Of a DNA stretch of 64,000 nucleotides, positions 7,638-15,029 are shown piece by piece (positions within the stretch are counted from its first letter, which is position 1; every line of letters starts with the position of its first letter). Location of the stretch: positions 1,426,001-1,490,000 of the forward strand of contig NZ_CANOOQ010000001.1 of the NCBI RefSeq assembly GCF_947568225.1. Direction: 5' to 3'. The translations under genes and the position numbers were made by a program. The notes below the pieces were generated by a model. That model had not been told where the DNA came from, ran no database searches, and saw only the letters and a program-made list of their open reading frames with translations. Source of the stretch: Faecalispora anaeroviscerum (lineage in GTDB: Bacteria; Bacillota; Clostridia; Oscillospirales; Acutalibacteraceae).

Positions 7638-8105
7638 TTATTTAATAGCTAACACATCACTCAACTTTGTTATCTGTGATGAATCCGATAGAGTATAAAC
7701 TCTCCAGTCATTGTTTATCTGGCCTCCTTTAATATCGCCAGAAATCCTTACTTGATTGCTCTCAACGTATATCTGGAGATGAGTTGATTTATTGTCCGAA
7801 TAACGGATTAGAAAATATGCGCCTCCACCTCCACTGGAATCTTTTTGTCCTTCTTCCTTTTGATAATCGCTTTTTAAATCTATTTGAGATAAAAAATTAC
7901 AAATGGATTTAATTTGCGTGGAATCCTGAATTGTTGTTTGAAGTCCGCCGCCTTCGCTTGTTCCTATACTGGATATATCTGGTTCAGATAAATTAATCAT
8001 TTCCTTTAATGGAACGGTAGAAGCTTTTGAAGCACTACATCCTGCTGAAAAAAGAACGGTGCTAATGCACATAAGCGCCAGTAAAAATCTTATCTTTCGC
8101 ATCAT
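7638..8105 (-). CDS. Small lipoprotein paired with the exported protease
   Basis: A 155-aa protein with a lipoprotein signal: basic MRKIR start, hydrophobic core and lipobox LFSAGC (Cys near residue 23). The mature part is hydrophilic, with a Gly-rich loop (SSGGGGAYF) and predicted beta strands. It starts 4 bases after the stop of the protease gene at 8110, so both are in one transcript. An immunity or inhibitor role for the protease is possible from this pairing, but nothing in the sequence proves it. Confidence 0.7.
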   Translation of the reverse strand: MMRKIRFLLALMCISTVLFSAGCSASKASTVPLKEMINLSEPDISSIGTSEGGGLQTTIQDSTQIKSICNFLSQIDLKSDYQKEEGQKDSSGGGGAYFLIRYSDNKSTHLQIYVESNQVRISGDIKGGQINNDWRVYTLSDSSQITKLSDVLAIK

Positions 8106-8109
8106 AAAG

Positions 8110-9255
8110 TTACCACCTATAATACCAAATATTTTTAATGCTGCTAGAATATGCTGTTATATTATAAAAATGAGAATAGTCTGTTGTCCGTTGATCCCCG
8201 ACGCGTATATAATTTCCATCCGATGTTTCTTGATATCCTACTCCTGAAAAACTGTGGTTTCCATCTCTGCCATCATTTTGATAATGTCTTATTTCTGCAT
8301 TTACACACGTAAAGTTGCCATTATCAATTTGAGTCTTATACCAATTCCAATCTAAACCGTTCTTGTAATCTGAGCCTTTAGGCGTGGTACATGCGTATGT
8401 AGAACAATAAGACGAAATTCCATTGTATCCATCATACCAATCTGTTTCGCCATTGGCTCCAGTATTCATTGCAACCTTTAATCTACCAAACGTTTGAGTC
8501 AAAGCTGGAACATCATAAGAATTATATAAACTAGGAATTCCTCTGCACTCAGTCCAATACTTTAAAAGGTTTAAACCGAAAACTACAGTACAAGCCGTAT
8601 TCCCATACATCTGCATGGTTACAGGCTGATACCCTGACTTCCATAGATTAGGAACGGACACCGATTTATAAATAATTTGATTAGCAGAAACCGTTGATTT
8701 CTGCTTTTGGGCAATAGCCGCTATGCTTTCTTCTTTTTCTTTTACCGCTTGTTGAAACTTGGATTTTTGATCCGTAACCTTAGTTCTATTTTTAACTGTA
8801 TAAAGCTCGGTACCACTTTGCAGCAAATACTCATCCATACCTACAGGGATAAGTTTTGAACGCCCTAGATCAGTTTCTTTTGTAACATTTTCTCCTTGAA
8901 TAGTATAAACGTTATAATAACCAAATTCAACAATTACCGGATCATCTACTGATGTATCATATACTATGTAACCGGTTGATTTTCCATTAGTTGAGAGGTT
9001 CAATATGTATCCGTTTACATTATTATCTAAATCATAAGTAGGTATAGATTCATCTACTACAGTATCTCTATTCCAGGAGCAAGTTATATCATTCGTGTAG
9101 CTGGATTGAATAAATCTGGAAATCTTTGTATTTAGTAGCGAATCTTGAGCTTTATCTTTAAGTATCCCTTCTGCTGCAGATGCAGAAATTGCATTACTAG
9201 AAACAGTCAACAAAACGGCCATGATACCGGCCAAGAGCTTCTTTCTTCTTTTCAT
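8110..9255 (-). CDS. Exported papain-fold (C39-like) cysteine protease, prophage cargo
   Basis: A 381-aa protein with a signal peptide (basic start, hydrophobic core, cleavage near ASA-AEG). Residues about 35-190 are a beta-rich segment that looks like an inhibitory propeptide. The catalytic domain follows: MQMYGNTACTVVFGLNLLKYW carries the likely nucleophile Cys (core NTACTVVFGLNLLKYW), and DGNHSFSGVGYQ near residue 345 the likely His, as in C39-like and related papain-fold proteases. The Gln of the oxyanion hole may be in QMYGN. Target unknown. Start supported by GAGGGG. It lies beyond the lysis terminator, so it is not part of the late structural operon. Confidence 0.7.
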   Translation of the reverse strand: MKRRKKLLAGIMAVLLTVSSNAISASAAEGILKDKAQDSLLNTKISRFIQSSYTNDITCSWNRDTVVDESIPTYDLDNNVNGYILNLSTNGKSTGYIVYDTSVDDPVIVEFGYYNVYTIQGENVTKETDLGRSKLIPVGMDEYLLQSGTELYTVKNRTKVTDQKSKFQQAVKEKEESIAAIAQKQKSTVSANQIIYKSVSVPNLWKSGYQPVTMQMYGNTACTVVFGLNLLKYWTECRGIPSLYNSYDVPALTQTFGRLKVAMNTGANGETDWYDGYNGISSYCSTYACTTPKGSDYKNGLDWNWYKTQIDNGNFTCVNAEIRHYQNDGRDGNHSFSGVGYQETSDGNYIRVGDQRTTDYSHFYNITAYSSSIKNIWYYRW

Positions 9256-9291
9256 ATTTACCCCTCTTTTTTATTTTTAAAAATCATATCA

Positions 9292-9335
9292 TAAAAAAAA
9301 ACGGTGCACTGGAATGATTTTCCGATGCACCGTTT
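9292..9335 (-). terminator. Terminator of the late (lysis) operon
   Basis: Minus-strand stem AACGGTGCA/TGCACCGTT with an inner loop, followed by a run of nine A/T pairs (T on the transcript). It follows the holin stop directly and marks the end of the morphogenesis-lysis transcript. Confidence 0.85.
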
Positions 9336-9345
9336 TGCTGCTTTT

Positions 9346-9837
9346 CTATTCAGTTTTATCCGTCTCGCTGTCCTCGCCGGGAATCAACTGGTTGCCGGCG
9401 GTATTAGCTGCGGCTTTGAGCGCCTTAATCATATTGCGTAAGAATGCGGGAATCGGAGCGCCCAGTTCTCCCACGTTTTCGATGATGCTGCCGAGCTCCG
9501 TCAAGATATACCACACAACCACCACCGGGCAAATCATCACCGTGTATTCCCAGGGCAAAACGATTGCCGGAATATTGTTGACGATAAGACCCAAAACGAT
9601 GTCAGCCAGACCGGCAACGATTACCGCGATCAGGGACCCGCATTTATGCCAGAGGCCTTCCCTGGCGCGTTTGGAGCTCCACTCCCCGTCTTTTCCCGCG
9701 CGCGCAGAACCGGTAAACCAGTCGATAACCATGGCTGCGATAAATATGACCACCAGCCAGCCGAACCAGCCGAGCACGGCGCTTGCAGCACCCCCCAGCG
9801 CAACTAGAGATACCTTGAATGTATTGATGTTTTCCAT
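9346..9837 (-). CDS. Phage holin
   Basis: A 163-aa membrane protein with three or four hydrophobic segments: about residues 10-35, 65-85 and 88-115, and a charged C-terminal tail. The motif IDWFTGSARAGKDGEWSSKRAREGL (core IDWFTGSARAGK) between the first two helices is typical of the Cph1/TcdE-type phage holin family. It would permeabilise the membrane for the GH25 endolysin, whose gene ends 13 bases upstream. Confidence 0.88.
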   Translation of the reverse strand: MENINTFKVSLVALGGAASAVLGWFGWLVVIFIAAMVIDWFTGSARAGKDGEWSSKRAREGLWHKCGSLIAVIVAGLADIVLGLIVNNIPAIVLPWEYTVMICPVVVVWYILTELGSIIENVGELGAPIPAFLRNMIKALKAAANTAGNQLIPGEDSETDKTE

Positions 9838-9850
9838 TATGTTTTCCCCC

Positions 9851-10717
9851 TCAAGTTACATTAAAATTGCACTGCACGGTCTGCCCGGCAGCGCTCACAG
9901 TGATATGTCCATGCCTTACGACCGGCTCCGGCAGCAGGCCCTGCACGTCGATCAGCCATCCCCGCCCTTTCGGGTCAAGCCGCGGTTCCGATACGGCGAT
10001 CACGTCGCGGCCGGTGGTGGTAACGGCAGGCTTTTCCTTGCACTTGGCCAGCACGGTATACCGCTCACCCGCAGTCAGATCCTTGCCGTTGGAAGTGTCG
10101 AGCGTTAGACCGGTGATCGCCGAGGTCGGGATTCCCATAGCAGTGAAATCCTTATAGCAATAATTGAGGTCCACTTTGTTGGTGATACCCGGCATAGTCC
10201 CGCTGCTGCTGTACTGCCACATATCATATTTGCCGGTGTAGGTCACTTTGCTGCTATACTGCGCCAGCCAAAATGGCCATGCAGCGAGCTGCAACATGTC
10301 GAGCCGGTTTGTTGCCCAGTCCTTATTGGCGTAAATCCCGGCGATAAATCCAGCAGCGGAAACAGTCTCACAAAAGATCTTGCAGATCTGCGTGGATAAG
10401 GCCTTGCTTTTAAACGCCGCATCATGTTCCATGTCGATGTACACCGGGTAGGCGGGTTTCTGCCCTTTGAGCAGCCGCAGAACATGTGCTGCCTCGCTCC
10501 CGGCGTCTGCTGCGGACTCCGCGTAGCTGTACAGATACGTGCCCCACGGGATGCCCAGCCGGTTGCACTCGGCCACGTTGCGCGCCCATTGTACATCGTC
10601 CTGATCCGTTTGATTGTTGCCATACCCGCAGCGCAGGATCGCAAAATCAATCTTGCCCTTAAGCTTGTCCCAATCGACACGATTGTTGGCATAGCTTACG
10701 TCGATACCTTTATACAT
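9851..10717 (-). CDS. GH25 N-acetylmuramidase endolysin
   Basis: A 288-aa enzyme that cleaves the MurNAc-GlcNAc bond of peptidoglycan. The GH25 signatures are GIDVSYANNRVDW (D6), AILRCGYG, and the catalytic pair in VYIDME (D95, E97), followed by YANKDW and WLAQYS. The catalytic domain ends near residue 195; the last 90 residues are a beta-rich segment, probably cell-wall binding. No signal peptide, so release depends on the holin. It overlaps XkdX by 8 bases. Confidence 0.93.
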   Translation of the reverse strand: MYKGIDVSYANNRVDWDKLKGKIDFAILRCGYGNNQTDQDDVQWARNVAECNRLGIPWGTYLYSYAESAADAGSEAAHVLRLLKGQKPAYPVYIDMEHDAAFKSKALSTQICKIFCETVSAAGFIAGIYANKDWATNRLDMLQLAAWPFWLAQYSSKVTYTGKYDMWQYSSSGTMPGITNKVDLNYCYKDFTAMGIPTSAITGLTLDTSNGKDLTAGERYTVLAKCKEKPAVTTTGRDVIAVSEPRLDPKGRGWLIDVQGLLPEPVVRHGHITVSAAGQTVQCNFNVT

Positions 10718-10838
10718 TATAATCCTCCCCCGTGATGGTTTTATAGTCGGCGGCGGTAATCAGACCCTTTGCGACCGCCTGCCCAAGCTGCGCCTTTGTA
10801 GCCCAGCCATGCTGATATGCAATTGTCCAAAATGCCAT
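10710..10838 (-). CDS. XkdX-family small phage protein
   Basis: A 42-aa protein starting MAFWTIAYQHGWATKAQL and ending in GLITAADYKTITGEDY. The W-x(10)-W pattern, the AVAKGLIT segment and the ITGEDY end are characteristic of XkdX. The family sits between tail-tip genes and the lysis genes in many Gram-positive phages; its function is not known. The start overlaps the stop of the preceding gene (TAATG). Confidence 0.88.
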   Translation of the reverse strand: MAFWTIAYQHGWATKAQLGQAVAKGLITAADYKTITGEDYNV

Positions 10839-11308
10839 TAGATTGCACCTCCCAGAGTCAACGCCACGATCTGTTGACCGAGCGCGTCAATTGTGGCGGC
10901 CTGCGCCGCCTGTTGCACCTCGGCGTAGGTTAACTGCGCCAGTACAACATGCACGCGCTCCTGGTATACTGCCGGAGATGTCGCGGTTTCCTCGGATAAA
11001 AGGGTTTTCACCTTACCAAAATCCACCCGTAAAGTATAGTGTTCTAACAAAGTTTCTGTGTGTACGGGTCTTTCCACACCATCTATAGCTGTGACCATCT
11101 CATCCGTGACCAGCGTAATTTTGCTTGTATTCCCGCCACCCTCTGCTGTCAGGGCGTCCAGAGCGTCAAGACTAACCGACTCCGTAGGCTCGACGTAAAA
11201 ATCAATGTAATCTCTCTTACCGCTGATAAGGGGATAGCTTTTCCTTTCGCCAACCGCCATTACAATTGGAATAATTGTTCCGTCTGCGAAAACGATTTGC
11301 TGTGACAT
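10838..11308 (-). CDS. Phage tail-tip/baseplate accessory protein
   Basis: A 156-aa soluble protein. The N-terminus (FADGTIIPIVMAVGERKSYP) and a coiled-coil-like C-terminus rich in Ala and Gln fit the small proteins that precede XkdX in clostridial siphophages. Family not recognised with certainty. It follows the fibre-like gene at 11321 by 12 bases. Confidence 0.6.
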   Translation of the reverse strand: MSQQIVFADGTIIPIVMAVGERKSYPLISGKRDYIDFYVEPTESVSLDALDALTAEGGGNTSKITLVTDEMVTAIDGVERPVHTETLLEHYTLRVDFGKVKTLLSEETATSPAVYQERVHVVLAQLTYAEVQQAAQAATIDALGQQIVALTLGGAI

Positions 11309-11320
11309 GTGCTTGCCTCC

Positions 11321-11971
11321 TTAAATTTGTATGTCTAATTGCCCTGATGGATATAAAATTTTGCTTCCGAAAAAATTTATCTCGCTCCAGTCTATATCTG
11401 CCTCGCCATATCCACTAGTCACGGAATAAGAAGAGTATTCTCCAGAAATATCAATTGAGAAACTATTGATATAGTCCGGTAAACTTGAGTTCGTTTTTGA
11501 AATTGTTAAATCTCCCGAAATTGAACGGGTTCCGCCTACTGTGCCGACGCTTGCACCCCCAAATTCAATATTATTGTTAACATGGAAACTCAGGTCCAAA
11601 TGGTCAATTCGGCTAACCGAACCACTAAAAATAAAATGAGAGGTAGAAATTAAAGCGGTTTTAGGTATTGCTTGTGCAAAAGTAATCTTTATTTTCCCGG
11701 TTGCACCCGATTTGCTGGAGCCAGTAGCACGCCAGTAATCGTATTTACCTGAACCGTCAGAATTAAAATAGAAAAACCCTGCACTTGGGTCAGAACTTAA
11801 TGATACTGTATATCCCACCCCAGCGCTAAAAATCTTCCGGTTAACCGCTGTATCATCCCGCGCCCATATGCTTTTAGGCTTACGATTTACATTCGTATCG
11901 TCCCGCACCCAGAGCGGAGATTTAAATTCTCTGTTTATATTGGTATCGTCTCGCACCCATGTTTTGCTCAT
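11321..11971 (-). CDS. Tail fibre-like protein with N-terminal WVRDDTNxNR repeats
   Basis: A 216-aa protein whose first 45 residues contain three near-identical units of about 15 residues: WVRDDTNINR, WVRDDTNVNR, WARDDTAVNR, each followed by a basic linker. The remaining 170 residues are a Gly/Ser-rich, beta-rich domain of low AT-adjusted complexity, plausible as a receptor-binding or fibre tip domain. Local AT content is higher than in the genes around it, hinting at exchange of this host-range gene. Confidence 0.6.
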   Translation of the reverse strand: MSKTWVRDDTNINREFKSPLWVRDDTNVNRKPKSIWARDDTAVNRKIFSAGVGYTVSLSSDPSAGFFYFNSDGSGKYDYWRATGSSKSGATGKIKITFAQAIPKTALISTSHFIFSGSVSRIDHLDLSFHVNNNIEFGGASVGTVGGTRSISGDLTISKTNSSLPDYINSFSIDISGEYSSYSVTSGYGEADIDWSEINFFGSKILYPSGQLDIQI

Positions 11972-11972
11972 A

Positions 11973-12410
11973 TCACTTCACCACATATAATTTTCCGGCA
12001 GCGATTGTTGACGACGGGTCGGACGTGGCCCACAGAAAAGCCCCAGCTACAGAGGTTGTGTTAGCCGCAGTGCCGCCATTAGCAGGCAATGTCGTAGGAT
12101 ATGCGGGGAATTGCAACGTTGTCCCGCTTTTGGTCACGTCTATCCCGCCGATGGTAGCCAACTGGACGGCCGCCGCAAGCAGGTCTTTTTGTGCTTGCGT
12201 CATGTGGGCGATCGTGTCGGCGGTGTGATTCTCCAAATCCTCATCCTGCACCAATCGATCGCCTACCTCCTTGCTGTACGGAGTCCCCTGCTTAGTAATA
12301 ACAGCCTCACGAGTCAGATCAGCCGTAAAGGGTGCGCTACCGTCAGTCGGGGTAATCAAATAGCGGTTTAAGTTCTGGCCCTCTTCGTCTTGGAAAATAA
12401 TCTTTGCCAT
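11973..12410 (-). CDS. Putative tail fibre/appendage protein
   Basis: A 145-aa protein. The N-terminus (IIFQDEEGQNLNRYLI) looks like a fibre-attachment segment, followed by a short helical stretch with HTADTIAHMTQAQKDLL that often occurs in phage fibres, and a Thr/Ala-rich beta end. The gene starts at the stop of the next one upstream (12410) and precedes the repeat-containing fibre. Confidence 0.6.
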   Translation of the reverse strand: MAKIIFQDEEGQNLNRYLITPTDGSAPFTADLTREAVITKQGTPYSKEVGDRLVQDEDLENHTADTIAHMTQAQKDLLAAAVQLATIGGIDVTKSGTTLQFPAYPTTLPANGGTAANTTSVAGAFLWATSDPSSTIAAGKLYVVK

Positions 12411-12775
12411 TATGCAGTCCCTCCCAATGGAATGTAGATTTGCTGACCGGCACAGAACGTGCCAGCCCGCCGGATACTCAGCTGCAGCTCCACTACCTTT
12501 TCACGCAGTGCAAAAAGGCAGCCCTCAATCTCGTTGAGAAGCTGCCAATCGAATTTACTTTGAAAATTGCGTGTCTGCTCCAGCAGGGCGTTGATATTGC
12601 TTTCGATTCTGGCGACTTCCGCCGGCGTTGGCCAGCTGGTGTGCTGCCAGGTTTTATACTGGAGCATCACACCGTAAAACTCCGCAATCCAACGGGTATT
12701 GTCCTCGATGCGCTGCCAGTCCGAAATGTTGATTTTATCGGTCTTTCCCCATGTCCTGGGCGGTGTCCAGATCAT
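12410..12775 (-). CDS. Phage tail-associated protein
   Basis: A 121-aa protein starting with a WTPPRTWGKTDKINISDWQRIEDN pattern (core TPPRTWGKTDKINISDWQ) seen in small tail proteins of clostridial phages, followed by a coiled coil (about residues 50-100). Its ATG overlaps the stop of the long baseplate gene (ATGA), so it is translationally coupled. Function probably structural, linking the baseplate to the fibres. Confidence 0.65.
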   Translation of the reverse strand: MIWTPPRTWGKTDKINISDWQRIEDNTRWIAEFYGVMLQYKTWQHTSWPTPAEVARIESNINALLEQTRNFQSKFDWQLLNEIEGCLFALREKVVELQLSIRRAGTFCAGQQIYIPLGGTA

Positions 12776-14619
12776 CCGATCACCTCACTGTCGCCGGTCA
12801 AAGCGCCATTGTAAATAAAGTGCATTTTCTTAATTTGCGATTCCCGGTATTCCCCGAAAGCAGTTTCCACCTTACAAAAATCCGAAGGCTCAACCGAAGG
12901 GATAATGCACCAAGGAAAGCTCTGTGTGATCCGGTTTTGCAGCCGGTCCAGCAGCCAGGCTGCCGCATGCTGCGCCGTATCATCCTGGGCAATCAAAGTA
13001 ATGTCCTTGACGTCCAGTGCATTCTGCGCGACCCCGGCTGTCACCTGTGGCAGCTGCGCCGATACGACCTTTTTCAGCGATTCGTAAACTTGCCCGGTAA
13101 TCACGATGGGGCCGGTCGCGCCGGTAATTTTGCAGGCACAGGCGTAAACCTCCACGCTTTCATAAGTTCCCGTTATGCTAACCTCCGCCGCGGGATAAGC
13201 CGAAAACTGTATGATCGCTTCGCCGGTGACTGCACCTTCATACAGCGTTTCCGACTCGGCTTTCAGCCGCCAGCCGAATTGCTCTACATTGACGCGGTTG
13301 TAATATTTGCCCAGCGTCGTTTTTGGATCTTTATACAGTGACAGATCAATCACCACCGGATTCGGCAGTGGCACTACTTTACGCGGCAGGATGATCCCCT
13401 GGCCGGCAGTAAAGGTCCCGGCCATCAGGGTCCCCTGGTAAATCGTATACTGGTCGACAACAATGGCATTGCGCGTTTCTTCGGTGGCGCGGTAGATCAG
13501 CAGTTTACCAGACCGGTCACATTTGACCACGGCCCCCAGCGCAAATGCGATCCGCTGCAATGCATCACGGCAGCTCATCGGCGCCAGGTATCCACTGATT
13601 TGCACGTCCTGGATATTCGGGTGGATATAAAACAGCGCGTTGCCCTGCGCGTCGTACAAATTCAGATCGTCGAACAGCTCCAGCAGCACAACCTCCGCGC
13701 GCTCGCCCTGGTAAAGGCGAGATTTATAATAAGTCCCGTCCATTAGTGAGAGCAGGTCGTAGGTTGTGAATTTGGTTGTGTTCTGCGTAGGGCTTTCCCA
13801 CTTGCTGAGATAAAACTTTCCGAGCGGTACATCCTCGTAGCTGTCACCGACCAGCAGGCCGGCCGTCACTGTCAGCAGCTGGCGCTCCTGTAGGAACCGG
13901 ACCTCGTTGGCGGGGTTGAACATGTTGAAACGCTGATCCATATTGTTCAGGGTGATGGTGGCCGTGTTACTGCTGATGGTATTGCTTGTCAGGTCGATTT
14001 CCTCCAGAACGTCGAACCCGGTTAAAACAGTATCATCATACACATATTCCACGCCGAAGCTGATCTCCCGCAGCTTGGCGTAGTGGTACGGCTGCACCCA
14101 CAGGATCTCGATCACGATCTTATCGTAATTCTCGACCGGGAAGTCCAGCACAGCCAGAGCAGAGTTGATTCCCGAAAAGGTCTTGACGGCCAGAATGGCA
14201 TCGCCTTGGTAGGCGGTGATTGTGATACCCTGCACTAATTCCTGAAATTGTAGTGTGAGTCCGACAGAACTGTGCGGCTGCGTAAAGGCGTAGGTAATGA
14301 CCGGCGGATCCGCAAAGGCTCCGTCAGCTTCGGAAACTTCCGAGGACCACCAACCAAAATTCATGCCGGCCGGCGGGTCACCCGGGAAAAGAGACATGCT
14401 GCCGTCAACCTTGAACTGATCCAGCTCGCAGGTCCCGACCGCCGAAATTGTGGTCACGGTATCCAAAGTCTGTGCCGGATCAGTAAACGGTTGCCCTTCA
14501 GCGGCCGCTGTGGCGTCGCTGCGGGCAGTCACGTCAAATACCCCGAATGATACTTTCCCGCGCCAGGTGCGCGCCGGTGCGCGGGCAGCGTCATAATATC
14601 GATCTGATACCTTAATCAA
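12772..14619 (-). CDS. Baseplate/tail-tip structural protein
   Basis: A 615-aa hydrophilic, beta-rich protein. Its N-terminus (SDRYYDAARAPARTWRGKVS, core YYDAARAPARTWRG) and its position after the distal tail protein match the long tail-tip proteins of clostridial siphophages, which hold the place of the gp27/Dit-associated hub. No peptidase or glycosidase motif was noticed. The gene begins 11 bases after the distal tail gene. Confidence 0.7.
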   Translation of the reverse strand: MIKVSDRYYDAARAPARTWRGKVSFGVFDVTARSDATAAAEGQPFTDPAQTLDTVTTISAVGTCELDQFKVDGSMSLFPGDPPAGMNFGWWSSEVSEADGAFADPPVITYAFTQPHSSVGLTLQFQELVQGITITAYQGDAILAVKTFSGINSALAVLDFPVENYDKIVIEILWVQPYHYAKLREISFGVEYVYDDTVLTGFDVLEEIDLTSNTISSNTATITLNNMDQRFNMFNPANEVRFLQERQLLTVTAGLLVGDSYEDVPLGKFYLSKWESPTQNTTKFTTYDLLSLMDGTYYKSRLYQGERAEVVLLELFDDLNLYDAQGNALFYIHPNIQDVQISGYLAPMSCRDALQRIAFALGAVVKCDRSGKLLIYRATEETRNAIVVDQYTIYQGTLMAGTFTAGQGIILPRKVVPLPNPVVIDLSLYKDPKTTLGKYYNRVNVEQFGWRLKAESETLYEGAVTGEAIIQFSAYPAAEVSITGTYESVEVYACACKITGATGPIVITGQVYESLKKVVSAQLPQVTAGVAQNALDVKDITLIAQDDTAQHAAAWLLDRLQNRITQSFPWCIIPSVEPSDFCKVETAFGEYRESQIKKMHFIYNGALTGDSEVIG

Positions 14620-14630
14620 CCGCCCGCCCC

Positions 14631-15017
14631 CTATCGCTCAATAAAGTTGGTTTTCAAGTTTTGCCACTGTGCCAGCTTCCGGTTCTGCCAGTCCCAGTAA
14701 AAGGTTTTCATGGATGTAGATAGCGGCCCCCGGTAGGCAGTGATTTCAAAGGACAGGTTTCCGCCCGGGTGCGGGAAGACCAGCAGGAAAAACTCTGGCA
14801 GACCGTCGAGAATTTGAAACGTTTCTTTGAAATCGTCGTTATCCTCAATGATCTGCCACGCGCAGCTGAGCTTGATCTTATTTCCGACTCGCTGGCGATG
14901 CAGCAATCCATCAGTCGAACGGAAGGCTTCCAGATCCAGATCCTCCACCGAGAAATCCAGCGTAGTTACAGAGGGCAGCCACACACCATTCGCTTTTATT
15001 TCGCCTTTGTATTTCAT
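14631..15017 (-). CDS. Distal tail-like protein
   Basis: A 128-aa protein directly after the tape measure gene, where distal tail proteins normally lie. The sequence pattern (GVWLPSVTTLDFSVEDLD near the start, FYWDWQNRKLAQWQNL near the end) fits a small conserved tail family of clostridial phages, but I cannot name it with certainty. Confidence 0.6.
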   Translation of the reverse strand: MKYKGEIKANGVWLPSVTTLDFSVEDLDLEAFRSTDGLLHRQRVGNKIKLSCAWQIIEDNDDFKETFQILDGLPEFFLLVFPHPGGNLSFEITAYRGPLSTSMKTFYWDWQNRKLAQWQNLKTNFIER

Positions 15018-15029
15018 ACGGCTGCCCCC

